A stretch of 64,000 nt of DNA, taken from NCBI GenBank assembly GCA_963726435.1, contig CAVSCJ010000007.1, positions 1 to 64,000 on the forward strand, given 5' to 3'. The stretch comes from PALSA-660 sp963726435. Its GTDB lineage: Bacteria > Actinomycetota > Coriobacteriia > Anaerosomatales > PALSA-660. Under the pieces are notes generated by a model. The model was given only the letters and a program-made list of their open reading frames with translations. It had not been told where the DNA came from and searched no databases. Positions 36,915 through 45,052 of this stretch are shown here, piece after piece. How positions within the stretch are numbered: position 1 is the first letter of the stretch; each line of letters starts with the position of its first letter. Position numbers and translations under genes: made by a program.

Positions 36915-37391
36915 TCAGCAGAGCGTGGCGAGCAGCCTGTCGAGGGCGGCGTAGCTCTCGTCCATGCCCTCCTGCATTCCGCCCTGCAGCATCCCGTCCC
37001 GCTCTTCCTGGGTGTGGAACAGCGAATCGGTGACGACCCTGGTGCGGCCGTCGCCCAGGTCCACGAAGGTCGCGGTCTCGATCGACACGTGCCCGGGCAT
37101 GCCGTCCCACTCGAAGGTCTGCACGATGCGGTCCGGGCCGGAGACCTCGCGGAAGCGGCCCTCGAAGCCGTCGGTCCCGCCGTCGTGGTGCTCTACGAAG
37201 CGCCAGTGGCCTCCGGGTTCGAACTCGTAGCGTTCCACATCGACGATGTGCCCGCGGCCCCACCACTTCGCGACCACGTCGGGCTCGGTGAACGCGCGCC
37301 ACACGCAGTCTCGTGGCGCGTCAAGGATGCGCTCGGTGTGGATCGTGCGGTCGGTCGGGGTCGTTAGTGTCGAACCCTGTGTCATCTCCAT
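36915..37391 (-). CDS. SRPBCC (AHSA1/START-like) family protein
   Basis: 158 residues: RTIHTERILDAPRDCVWRAF-TEPDVVAKWWG, EFEPGGHWRFVEHHDGGTDG, GPDRIVQTFEWDGMPGHVS and DLGDGRTRVVTDSLFHTQEE are classic AHSA1-type motifs. A hydrophobic-ligand-binding fold; ligand unknown. ATG 37391 chosen for AAGGAG 8 nt upstream. Transcribed away from intI; the two share the 126-bp intergenic region. Confidence 0.85.
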   Translation of the reverse strand: MEMTQGSTLTTPTDRTIHTERILDAPRDCVWRAFTEPDVVAKWWGRGHIVDVERYEFEPGGHWRFVEHHDGGTDGFEGRFREVSGPDRIVQTFEWDGMPGHVSIETATFVDLGDGRTRVVTDSLFHTQEERDGMLQGGMQEGMDESYAALDRLLATLC

Positions 37392-37517
37392 CGCGTCGCT
37401 CCTTTTCGCGCGCCCTGGCACCGACACGCCGGGCATCTTCGCTGTTGATGCGTGTACCCATTTCGCGCCGGGTTGCGGTAAGGGCCGGGAAAGGCGTGGA
37501 GGGCAAGCTGTGATCCC

Positions 37518-38481
37518 ATGCCAGAGCGCCGCTTGCTCGAACAGATGCGCGACGCCCTGCGCTCGCGCCACTACAGCCGCCGTACCGAGCAGGCGTACCT
37601 GCTGTGGGCGCGGCGCTACATCGTCTTCCACGAGGGGCGGCATCCCCGGGAGATGGGGGAGCGCGAGATCAACGCGTTCCTGACCGACCTCGCCGTCGAG
37701 GCAGCACGTGAGCGCGTCCACTCAGAACCAGGCGCTCGCCGGGCTGCTCTTCCTGTACCGCAACGTAGTCGGCTACGACGTGGGCGACCTCGGCGGCGTG
37801 ATCCGCGCGCGCAAGCCCGCGCGCGTGCCCGTGGTGATGACCCGCGATGAGGTGCGCGCCGTGCTCGATGAGATGGAGGGCGACACGAAGCTGATGGCTT
37901 CGCTCCTCTACGGAGCGGGGCTGCGCCTGAGCGAATGCCTGCGTCTGCGAGTGCTCGACCTCGACCTGGCGAAGTGCGAGATCGCGGTCCGCGACGGCAA
38001 GGGCGCCAAGGACCGCGTGACGATGCTTCCGGAGTCGCTCGTGCCGGCGCTCCGGGCGCAGCTGCGGCGTGCTCAGGCGGTGCACAAACGCGATCTGGAG
38101 GACGGATGGGGGCGAGTGCTCCTTCCGGATGCATTGGACCGCAAGTACCCTGGCGCGGCCCGTGAATGGCGCTGGCAGTGGGTGTTCCCGCAGGAACGAC
38201 GCTGGAGGAACCAGGAAACGGGCTTTCAGGGGCGCCACCACGTGCACGAGACGATCCTGCAGCGGTCCGTGAAGGAGGCCGTGCGGCGGGCAGGGGTGAC
38301 CAAACATGTCGGGTGCCACACGTTCCGGCACTCCTTCGCGACCCACCTGCTGGAGGCCGGATACGACATCCGGACGATCCAGGAGCTGCTCGGCCACAAG
38401 GACCTGTCCACGACCATGATCTACACGCACGTGCTCAACAAGGGCGGCCTGGGCGTGAAGAGCCCGTTCGATGGGCTGTGA
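37518..38481 (+). CDS. intI: Integron integrase IntI (one frameshift)
   Basis: Tyrosine recombinase, 320 residues after removing one extra base within 37699-37708. SAM-like N domain (LLEQMRDALRSRHYSRRTEQ; then SASTQNQALAGLLFLYRNVV), catalytic Arg in GAGLRLSECL (codon 37924), box II HTFRHSFATHLLEAGYDIRT (His 38317, Arg 38326, His 38329), LLGHKDLSTT (His 38395) and nucleophile Tyr in MIYTHV (38422). The IntI-specific insertion is clear: REWRWQWVFPQERRWRN plus GRHHVHETILQRSVKEAVRR, absent from XerC/D. It ends GGLGVKSPFDGL, the usual IntI tail. If the frameshift is real the protein is truncated after about 62 residues; the catalytic part is otherwise intact. The cassette array begins past its 3' end. 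Confidence 0.93.
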
Positions 38482-38535
38482 GGAGCGAGATGGCGCCCAG
38501 GCATCGTGAGCGGTATGCACGCTTGACGTTAATAA
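38482..38535 (+). other. Candidate attI recombination site
   Basis: The stretch between the intI stop and the first cassette gene holds CGCTTGACGTTAATAAC, in which GACGTTAA resembles the GACGTTAGG ends of the downstream attC sites. The inferred cut (G then TT) would be at 38528/38529. The core GTTAATA departs from GTTRRRY at two positions. Location next to intI supports attI; sequence support is modest. Confidence 0.45.
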
Positions 38536-38551
38536 CGCGACGCGTTACTAT
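38523..38551 (+). promoter_or_regulatory. Promoter and palindromic operator of the higBA cassette
   Basis: TTGACG (38523-38528), 17-bp spacer and TACTAT (38546-38551). TAACGCG-A-CGCGTTA at 38533-38547 is a perfect palindrome across the spacer and -10, a good site for HigA. The -10 ends 6 bases before the ATG at 38558, so the transcript is probably leaderless. Confidence 0.65.
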
Positions 38552-38557
38552 TCGGTG

Positions 38558-38836
38558 ATGATCCGCTCGTTCGGGTCGCCTGACACCGTGGCGCTTGCGC
38601 ACGGGGGCCGAGTTGCTCGCTTCGTGTCGTTCGAAGCCGTCGCCAGACGCAAGCTGCGACAGCTCGAGATCGCGGGCTGTCTGGAAGACCTGCGGATCCC
38701 GCCGGGCAATCGGTTGGAAGCTCTCAAAGGAGATCGTACCGGGCAGCACAGCATCCGGATCAACGACCAGTACCGCGTGTGCTTCCGGTGGGTGTGCGGG
38801 GCCGCGGAGGATGTTGAGATAGTCGACTACCACTGA
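38558..38836 (+). CDS. higB: HigB-type toxin (RelE superfamily), cassette 1
   Basis: 92 residues: VARRKLRQLEIAGCLEDLRI-PPGNRLEALKGDRTGQHSIR then INDQYRVCFRW, the HigB/RelE mRNA-interferase fold with its conserved R-x-N-x-Q-Y-R motif. It should cleave mRNA on ribosomes until HigA binds it. The ATG at 38558 follows a GTG by 3 bases. The antitoxin gene starts 11 bp downstream. Confidence 0.9.
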   Translation: MIRSFGSPDTVALAHGGRVARFVSFEAVARRKLRQLEIAGCLEDLRIPPGNRLEALKGDRTGQHSIRINDQYRVCFRWVCGAAEDVEIVDYH

Positions 38837-38847
38837 AGGAGCAGGAA

Positions 38848-39165
38848 ATGGAAGGGCCGAAGCCGGTAACGCCGGGGGAACTGCTCCGTGAGGACTTCCT
38901 TCTTCCGATGGGCGTCACCAAGTACCGGTTGGCCAAGGAGATCGGCGTGCCCGCGCAGCGGATCGGCGAGATCGTGGCCGGCAGACGCAGCATCACCGCG
39001 GACACCGATCTGCGCCTGTGCAAGTTCTTCGGGTTGTCGAGCGGCTACTGGCTGCGGGCCCAGGCCGCATGCGACACCGAGGTCGCCGAGCGGAAGATCG
39101 CGAAGGAGTTGGCGGAGATCACTCCTTGGACGGAGACTCGGTCACGGGCGGGGAGTGCTGACTAG
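38848..39165 (+). CDS. higA: HigA-type antitoxin, cassette 1
   Basis: 105 residues: PVTPGELLREDFLLPMGVTK, YRLAKEIGVPAQRIGEIVAG and RRSITADTDLRLCKFFGLSS form the XRE helix-turn-helix of HigA antitoxins. It binds HigB and probably the palindrome at 38533-38547. RBS AAGGAG before ATG. Forms the first cassette behind the candidate attI. Confidence 0.9.
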   Translation: MEGPKPVTPGELLREDFLLPMGVTKYRLAKEIGVPAQRIGEIVAGRRSITADTDLRLCKFFGLSSGYWLRAQAACDTEVAERKIAKELAEITPWTETRSRAGSAD

Positions 39166-39194
39166 CGCAAGGTTCGCAATCGGCTCGAGGTGAC

Positions 39195-39268
39195 TTCTTA
39201 CGCGGAATGCGCCATTCTGCGGTCGGGGTCTACCGGGGGTTACTCAGACCGTAGAAGCATTGTTAGGC
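39195..39268 (+). repeat. attC site 1 (degenerate)
   Basis: R' GTTAGGC at 39262-39268 is good. A stem TTCTGCGGTC / GACCGTAGAA (one mismatch) lies inside. R'' is poor (TTCTTAC). It closes the higBA cassette. Confidence 0.5.
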
Positions 39269-39286
39269 AGGACGGCTAGAGCTGCC

Positions 39287-39781
39287 ATGCGAAGCCTTGT
39301 CCATCGTGTGATTCGATGCGGCGCAGCCGCACTCTCCGTCGCGATGCTGCTGCTCTCCGTCGGGTGCTCTGGCGGAACGTATCTCGGTCTTGATGACGTC
39401 TCCTCGATGGACGTGAGGGTGTGGTCAGTCGAGACCCAGTCGTTCGCGACGTGGCAGGCGTCAGACGCGGAGCTTCGAGCCCTTGTCGAGGCGTACAACG
39501 AGGGTCGTCCGGACTGGGAAGCGAGGGACACAACCCCTCGGGTGAACACGACACTCCATCTCTCGAACGGCGAGTCAATCGTGGTCAACTTGTCGTCACA
39601 GGGCTTCCACTACGTTCTTGCAGGCGGAAGCAGTGGAGGATCACGGGTGCCGCTCTGGACGCGCAGTTCGACGTGCTTGTGGCCAGGGCGAGAAGCAGGC
39701 GGCCGAAGACAGGTAGGGGACAGCTACAGTGAGCGACCGCGCGCCGATCGATCGCCGTGCCTAACAAGCGCATCAACCTGA
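39287..39781 (+). CDS. Lipoprotein of unknown function, copy 1 (cassette 2)
   Basis: 165 codons. Signal peptide ending at the lipobox LLLSVGC. The mature part (SSMDVRVWSVETQSFATWQA, EAYNEGRPDWEARDTTPRVN, GESIVVNLSSQGFHYVLAGG) closely matches the cassette at 55573. Relative to that copy three single bases are missing (near 39626, 39684, 39716). These restore the frame in sum but replace about 30 residues near the C terminus. The frame ends inside the attC site. No known domain recognised. Confidence 0.6.
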   Translation: MRSLVHRVIRCGAAALSVAMLLLSVGCSGGTYLGLDDVSSMDVRVWSVETQSFATWQASDAELRALVEAYNEGRPDWEARDTTPRVNTTLHLSNGESIVVNLSSQGFHYVLAGGSSGGSRVPLWTRSSTCLWPGREAGGRRQVGDSYSERPRADRSPCLTSAST

Positions 39782-39844
39782 CGGTTCGGCGTCAGCGCAC
39801 TATGCTGGGAGAGTGGCACGCAGGTTATGCGCCAGACGTTAGGC
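39759..39844 (+). repeat. attC site 2
   Basis: 86 bp. R'' GCCTAAC and R' GTTAGGC are perfect complements. GCGCATcAACCTG pairs with CAGGTTATGCGC, leaving one extrahelical base, as in textbook attC sites. Confidence 0.95.
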
Positions 39845-39977
39845 AAGGCGATGGGAACGCGATGACCGAGGGGGACGGATTCCAGCGACAGCACCGGATT
39901 GAGCCGGCGCCCGCGGGGAGTCTCAACTTCCAGCGGGCAACGAGCACTGGCCCGCCGCGCTGGTCGTCTGCGCTGCG

Positions 39978-41348
39978 GTGTCTCTCTCCGGCCCCGCGGC
40001 TGCCGCGCCCGCCTCCGCACCCTCGAGTTGGACACACGTGAAGCTGAGCTACTGCGGTGGAGTCAACAACTCCGTGTGGTCCGGCGACCAGTTGCTGTGG
40101 GACACAAGCATCTATGACATAGCCCCCACCGTCACGGTGTGGGATGGCCGGGCAAGAGTACTCCGACAGCTTGAGACCGACAATTCGTACGAGGACAGCG
40201 TAGGCGGCTCCTTCTGGTACCAGGGACGCGTGTATTGGCTTCGGTCGAGTCGGCGAGAGATCGTGTCTTCCGACCCGAAGGGCGGGCCAGTCAAGCGAGT
40301 GCGGGCTCTCCCCGGCGGGTACACGTTTCGGCTGACGTGCGAGGGCGGGCGCGCCGTCTGGCTTGAGGAGGACCGCGGCGGGCTCGATGACATGAAGGAG
40401 ACTCAGAACTTCTCGCTCCAGTCCATGATGCTTCCGAAGGGCAAGGTCGAGCGATTGGCTCGGCTCACGAACGGATGGCCCGACATTGTCCGCAGTGATC
40501 GCATGATCGCCTGGATCGGAACTGAAGATGGGGACGGCTACTCGGAGAATGTCATCCACGTGTTGCAGACGGGTCCCTCCGGCGAGGTGGTCGGCCAGCC
40601 GACCGAGGTCCCAGTCTCCCTGAGCGCCACTGGGGGCTACGAAGAGCGCACACTGGCCGTGAGTGGGGACCGTCTTGTCTGGACCCCGTTCGAGCTGGAC
40701 CGACCTGCCGGCTTCTACACGTGGCACCTCGGCGACTCCCTGCCCACTCGCGTTGAGGCTCTCGCGCCGCTCAAGCCCATGGATGGCCAGATGCTGAAGC
40801 CGGCGGTCGCCGGCGACCTCGTGGCGTGGCTCAATATGGGCTGGGACACACCATCGGGGTCAATCGTTGCCAGGCGCGTCGGGGACACGACGGCCACCAT
40901 CTTGGCGACCCGGCCAGCGACGAGGATCTCCTCTCCTATCGTCAGTGACGGACGCGTCATATGGGCAGAGGGCGCCTCGATGGCGTCCGGTGGCGGGCCG
41001 CCAGCCACCATCGTGATGTGGCATGCAGCCACCGGAGCGTACGAGCGCATTGCGGCACCAACGCTAGCCGACGTCTGGGACGTCGAGATGCAGGCGGACG
41101 GCGAGCGCATCACGTACACCAGTGGCGAGACTCTCTATCTGGTGGAGCGAGAGGGCGACCCGCCATCTGCGGCACCGACCGAATCCGTCCCTGCCACCAT
41201 GACGCCATCCGTGCCCGCCAGTGCCACCCCGGGCGGACGGGAAGACGCCGCACCGGACTCGCCAGTTGTTGCCGCACTTCTGCTACTCATCGCGCTCGCA
41301 GTCTCGGCGGTAGTGTGGTTCACGGGTCGAGGCCGAAGGGCGAAGTGA
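39978..41348 (+). CDS. Secreted, C-terminally anchored beta-propeller-like protein (cassette 3)
   Basis: 456 residues with repeated short blades (WSGDQLLWDTSIYDIAPTVT, GGSFWYQGRVYWLRSSRREI, GGRAVWLEEDRGGLDDM, LVWTPFELDRPAGFYTWHLG) like TolB/WD-type propellers, a Pro/Thr/Ser-rich linker, and a C-terminal helix (VAALLLLIALAVSAVVWFTG) with RGRRAK after it. The N terminus lies in a signal-peptide-like stretch (ALVVCAAVSLSGPAAAAPAS). The frame is open to 39903 without ATG, so the true start may need a frame change from ATG 39862. Related to the next cassette's product. Confidence 0.6.
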   Translation: MSLSGPAAAAPASAPSSWTHVKLSYCGGVNNSVWSGDQLLWDTSIYDIAPTVTVWDGRARVLRQLETDNSYEDSVGGSFWYQGRVYWLRSSRREIVSSDPKGGPVKRVRALPGGYTFRLTCEGGRAVWLEEDRGGLDDMKETQNFSLQSMMLPKGKVERLARLTNGWPDIVRSDRMIAWIGTEDGDGYSENVIHVLQTGPSGEVVGQPTEVPVSLSATGGYEERTLAVSGDRLVWTPFELDRPAGFYTWHLGDSLPTRVEALAPLKPMDGQMLKPAVAGDLVAWLNMGWDTPSGSIVARRVGDTTATILATRPATRISSPIVSDGRVIWAEGASMASGGGPPATIVMWHAATGAYERIAAPTLADVWDVEMQADGERITYTSGETLYLVEREGDPPSAAPTESVPATMTPSVPASATPGGREDAAPDSPVVAALLLLIALAVSAVVWFTGRGRRAK

Positions 41349-41386
41349 ATCGCGCCGCGTCGGTGCCACCGGCATCCCTCGGGCGG

Positions 41387-41473
41387 TCCCAACAAGCGCA
41401 TCAACCTGACGCGTTCAAGGTCGGCATAGAATGGCGGGGGATCGGCGCGCAGGTTATGCGCCAGACGTTCGAT
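41387..41473 (+). repeat. attC site 3
   Basis: 87 bp; R'' TCCCAAC, R' GTTCGAT. Inner part is nearly identical to attC 19, differing at only a few positions between the boxes. Confidence 0.9.
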
Positions 41474-41544
41474 GGAGTCCGACGCACACCGGCTGGGGGG
41501 CGCGATGCGCCGGGAATCGGCATTCATGGGTCAAGCTAGCCTCG

Positions 41545-42809
41545 ATGGGCTTCGCCTTGTTCGCGCTCGCTGGCTGCGCTTCTTCAACTCGCACGCCAGC
41601 GGCCGCACCGCTTCCGGCGTCGTCGGCCGCTCAGTCCTCGCCATCATGGAAGGTGAAGACGATCGGGCCGGACAACTTCGGCGGCCCGGCATTCTCGTGG
41701 CCGGGTGGACTCGCCTGGATCGACAATCGGTACGAAGAGGGCTATTTCCGACTTCTGACCAATAGCTCCGGTCAGGTCTCAACGCTGTGCACCATCCCCG
41801 TCTACGCCACTGACTACGAGGCGACGTGGGTGGGCGGGCGCTTCTACTGGCTTCGGTCGACGGATCTGAGCGACTTCGAGGATGGCAGCAAGGACGTCCA
41901 CGTCCGGACAGACGTGCTGACGATGGCGCCAAGAGAGACCATGCCCACCGTTCTGGTGACCGCATTCGAGATCGACGCGCTGCGCGTTGCCGGCAGTCGG
42001 CTCGTGTGGCTCGAGCGCAAGAAGTCGTCGAAGTCCTGGTCGGCCATGACCATGACCACTTCTGGGGCAGCCGCGTCTTCGATTCCAGGATTCGGATCGG
42101 CCGCCGCGGACTTCAAGCTGAGCGAGACGATGCTCGTCTGGGCGCCACGCAAGGGTTCCACCAGCGTTCACGTCTTGAGCATCGATTCCGGTGGACGACT
42201 CTCCGCCACGCCGACGATCCTGCCCGCGGGCGCAGCCTCGGGCGCGGTCTATCAAGGCGAATCGTTGTCGCTTGACGGGTCCCGTGTCGCCTGGAGTTCC
42301 CGCAGCTCGAAGCCACAGTGGCATGTCTACACCTGGCGCTTGGGGGATGCGCAACCGCAACGCATCTCGACTCAGCCGAGCGAACGGCCTTCCGGACTGG
42401 AGGACGAGCTCGACAAGGCCAGTTCGGGTCTCGTGAACCCGCTTGTCACCGGCGACCGGGTCTCTTGGAGGTCCTGGCGCGGGTCCGCGCGCGCGGTCCT
42501 CACGTGGACTTCCGGAGAGTCGTCGCCAAGCACGCTCGCCACGGTCACCAGCGCCCGCGCTATGTGGTGCTCACTGCCGGATCGAGCGAACGAATCGCCT
42601 GGGTGGTCGAGTGGGCTGTCGGCGTGACCGAAGATCCGAGGGCACCGGACATCTACACGTGGAAGCCTGGTGAGCTCGCTCCCGCCATTGTGGCCAGCAG
42701 TCAGTCGCCAGACACCTATACGGAGTCGCTCAGCGTGCTTGCAGACCGCATCGCGTTCTCCGGCGGCGAGGACTTCGAAGGAATGCACGTCGCCACGCTC
42801 ATGAAGTGA
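41545..42809 (+). CDS. Beta-propeller-like lipoprotein (cassette 4; one frameshift)
   Basis: About 420 residues. Signal peptide MGFALFALAGC (lipobox LAGC) and an Ala/Pro/Ser linker lead to propeller-like blades (PGGLAWIDNRYEEGYFRLLT, GRFYWLRSTDLSDFEDGSKD, AGSRLVWLERKKSSKSW, LSLDGSRVAWSSRSSKPQWH). Shares the R(V/F)YWLRS and VWLE motifs with cassette 3. A one-base change near 42556 joins the last 85 residues (VVLTAGSSERIAWVVEW ... MHVATLMK). No enzyme motif. Surface-exposed role inferred. Confidence 0.6.
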
Positions 42810-42812
42810 CCC

Positions 42813-42900
42813 ATCGAACAAGCGCGTCAAGACGGACGCGTTCAGGGTTGGCGCACAATGGTGGGGGAGTGGCGCGCAGCTTACGCGCCAGACGTTAGGC
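42813..42900 (+). repeat. attC site 4
   Basis: 88 bp; R'' ATCGAAC, the exact complement of GTTCGAT at the start of cassette 4; R' GTTAGGC. Confidence 0.93.
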
Positions 42901-42917
42901 GGAGAAGAGGAATCAGC

Positions 42918-43361
42918 ATGCCAGACCGAATGCTGAAAGCAGGTTCGAGATTCCTCTACTCGTGGAGCGGCCTCAACTTCCTTGTCTCCGCCTTGATACT
43001 GACCATTGTCGTCTTCCGTTTTGGGGACTCACCGCTTCTGACAATGGTGTTTGAAGAGTCTGAGATCGCCAGACTTGGCGCCGGAGTCATTTCGGCTCTC
43101 AATTGTCTGACGATCCTGTACAACTCCTACGCGGTCGCTCTCTCGGTACTGGTTTGGCTCGTTGTCCGGTTCGGCCTGAGCAAGGGTCAGAAGTGGGCAT
43201 TCTGGGCGTTGTTGATCACGATCGGCTTCGTCGAGGTATTCGCCTTCATCGCCTCCGCCCCCCTCGGAAACGTACGCTGGCAAGTGAATGTTGTTCTGAG
43301 CGCTCTATACGTTGTGGGCATTGGCTTGTCGGGGTATTCACTACTCACTCGCAGGAGCTGA
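42918..43361 (+). CDS. Four-helix membrane protein (cassette 5, first gene)
   Basis: 147 residues with four hydrophobic helices (FLVSALILTIVVFRF; VISALNCLTILYNSYAVALS; WAFWALLITIGFVEVFAFIA; NVVLSALYVVGIGLSGYSLL). No motif recognised. ATG 42918 follows GGAGAAGAGG. The second gene of this cassette starts 60 bp later. Confidence 0.65.
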   Translation: MPDRMLKAGSRFLYSWSGLNFLVSALILTIVVFRFGDSPLLTMVFEESEIARLGAGVISALNCLTILYNSYAVALSVLVWLVVRFGLSKGQKWAFWALLITIGFVEVFAFIASAPLGNVRWQVNVVLSALYVVGIGLSGYSLLTRRS

Positions 43362-43420
43362 GAGGCACAGGCATCGCAATCGCTCGAGGGTCCAGTCCAT
43401 CGGTCACCGAAAGGACAGAG

Positions 43421-43810
43421 ATGAATACAGGCATCATGGACACAAAGGCAAAGCTCTCGATGCTGTGGATATTCGTAATACTCAACATGATGTACGCGGA
43501 TGTTGTCTCTCTGATGGATCCCACGTCAGCGATTCGCACACGCATGGTCGGTACCCCGATGTCTCCAGGGTTCTTGTTGGCCGGCGCAGTACTGATGGAG
43601 ACGGCGATCGCGATGGTCATCCTGTCTCGACTACTGCCCTACAAGGCAAATCGCTGGGTGAACACCATCGTGGCCGCAGTGAACATCTTTGCCGTCGTGA
43701 CCGGCGGGCACGGTCTCTACTACGTCTTCTTCGCAGCCGTCGAAGTCCTGTCGATGCTGCTCATCGTCTGGCTCGCTTGGACGCGGCTTGAAGCCGAGCC
43801 AGTGAGCTGA
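43421..43810 (+). CDS. DUF6326-like membrane protein (cassette 5, second gene)
   Basis: 129 residues, four helices. KLSMLWIFVILNMMYADVVS-LMDP, GTPMSPGFLLAGAVLMETAI and ILSRLLPYKANRWVN resemble the DUF6326 family of small membrane proteins; function unknown. AAAGGACAGAG precedes the ATG. Confidence 0.65.
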   Translation: MNTGIMDTKAKLSMLWIFVILNMMYADVVSLMDPTSAIRTRMVGTPMSPGFLLAGAVLMETAIAMVILSRLLPYKANRWVNTIVAAVNIFAVVTGGHGLYYVFFAAVEVLSMLLIVWLAWTRLEAEPVS

Positions 43811-43830
43811 TCGCGTCGCCGCGGGAACCC

Positions 43831-43917
43831 GCCTAACAATGGCTTCAACCTGACGCGCCCGAGGCTGGCGATAGACTGCAGGCGCACGGCGCGCAGGTTA
43901 AGCCAAACACGTTGGAC
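43831..43917 (+). repeat. attC site 5
   Basis: 87 bp; CCGCCTAAC is the exact complement of cassette 5's start GTTAGGCGG; R' GTTGGAC. GGCTTcAACCTG pairs with CAGGTTAAGCC. Confidence 0.95.
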
Positions 43918-43959
43918 GCACTATCAGGAACACGCTTTCGTTCGGAAGGGGGGCACGAC

Positions 43960-44601
43960 GTGAACGTGGTCAGGGCCGTCGAGAGTCGCATGAGTCGTGG
44001 GCTCGCTTTGTCGTTGCCGGCGCTGGTGGTCGTGTCGTGTCTGCTCCCGCTGTTGGGTCTGACGCTCGGCACGGCACCTTCGTGGCTCGCGGCTGGCGTC
44101 GTCGTTCTCGCCGCTATTGGCATCTGTTCGCTTCTGCTTCGCGATCACGGCATCGGCCGGGCCGTAGCGTTGTCGATGTTTGGCGTCGCCGCCGGGACAG
44201 CCGTGTTCTTCACGTTGTCATGGGGGCTCAACGCCCTGGGCACTTCCCAAGACCCTGCGGTCAACAACCTTGCGAATACGATCGTCACGGTCATGCCGCT
44301 GGTCTCGGCAGTGCTCGGACTGATGGCGCTCGCACTCGTCTATCGTGCGCTTCCCTCGGATCGCATTCTGCTCGGCGTGGCATGGGCGATCGCGTTTGTG
44401 ACACCGTTCGCTCTCTCGGTTCCGATTGGAGCGTTGTCTGACCAGGCGGGCAACGCGGGCATGGACGTGGTCGCGCTCTTTGTGCTGCCGCCCGCCGCCT
44501 TCTTCGTATGGGTCTTCATCCTTCTCGGGGTGCTCCTATCGCCAGGAAGCGCGGCCAAGCGGTCGGAGGTTCTTGTCGATGGCCTACCAAGAGGCACCTA
44601 A
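43960..44601 (+). CDS. Polytopic membrane protein of unknown function (cassette 6)
   Basis: 213 residues, about six helices (LALSLPALVVVSCLLPLLGL; WLAAGVVVLAAIGICSLLLR; AVALSMFGVAAGTAVFFTLS; VALFVLPPAAFFVWVFILLG). No family recognised. GTG 43960 chosen for AAGGGGGG upstream. Confidence 0.6.
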   Translation: MNVVRAVESRMSRGLALSLPALVVVSCLLPLLGLTLGTAPSWLAAGVVVLAAIGICSLLLRDHGIGRAVALSMFGVAAGTAVFFTLSWGLNALGTSQDPAVNNLANTIVTVMPLVSAVLGLMALALVYRALPSDRILLGVAWAIAFVTPFALSVPIGALSDQAGNAGMDVVALFVLPPAAFFVWVFILLGVLLSPGSAAKRSEVLVDGLPRGT

Positions 44602-44682
44602 CAAGCGCATCGAGCAGAACGCCATTAGGTAGACTGCGGAAGAGAAGCGCACCGGCGTCTGCTCATGCGCAACACGTTCGTC
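44596..44682 (+). repeat. attC site 6
   Basis: 87 bp; R'' ACCTAAC, R' GTTCGTC. Belongs to the subgroup with GCATCGAGC / GCTCATGC arms. Confidence 0.9.
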
Positions 44683-44714
44683 CGAATCCCGCTCGTCGGG
44701 CGCCGCGGCCATGC

Positions 44715-44751
44715 TTGCATCGGTGTAGGTTGTAGGATACACTCCGTGTAT
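44715..44751 (+). promoter_or_regulatory. Promoter and operator of the first RelE-type toxin cassette
   Basis: TTGCAT (44715-44720), 17-bp spacer, TACACT (44738-44743). ATACAC-TCC-GTGTAT (44737-44751) is a perfect palindrome over the -10 and start codon. The transcript would start at or near the ATG. Confidence 0.6.
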
Positions 44752-45040
44752 GATCGAGATTCGGCAGACGGACGAGTACGAGCGCTGGTTCGAGGGACTG
44801 AGAGACCTGAACGCTCAGCTCAGGATCGGTGCGCGGATCAGGCGTGTCTCGCTCGGGAATCTCGGCGACGTCAAAGCCGTGGGCGAGGGCGTATCTGAGT
44901 TGCGCATCCCGGTAGGTCCGGGCTACCGCGTCTACCTCACCCGGCGGGGCGAAGCCTTGATCATCCTGCTCGCCGGTGGCGACAAGTCGAGCCAGCAGCG
45001 CGACATCGAGCGTGCGAAGGGACTCGCGCGCGGACTGTAA
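44750..45040 (+). CDS. RelE/HigB-type toxin of an HTH-antidote module (cassette 7)
   Basis: 96 residues of the phage-derived Gp49-like/RelE killer family: IEIRQTDEYERWFEGLRDLN, IRRVSLGNLGDVKAVGEGVS, ELRIPVGPGYRVYLTRRGEA and LLAGGDKSSQQRDIERAKGL. Expected ribosome-dependent mRNase. Toxin first, antidote second, the usual order in this subfamily. A related pair is in cassette 14. Confidence 0.88.
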   Translation: MIEIRQTDEYERWFEGLRDLNAQLRIGARIRRVSLGNLGDVKAVGEGVSELRIPVGPGYRVYLTRRGEALIILLAGGDKSSQQRDIERAKGLARGL

Positions 45041-45052
45041 AGGAGACCCACG

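Noticed and set aside
44676..44690. tRNA T-loop-like GTTCGTCCGAATCCC
   Set aside because: It is the R' box of attC 6; no cloverleaf can be drawn around it.
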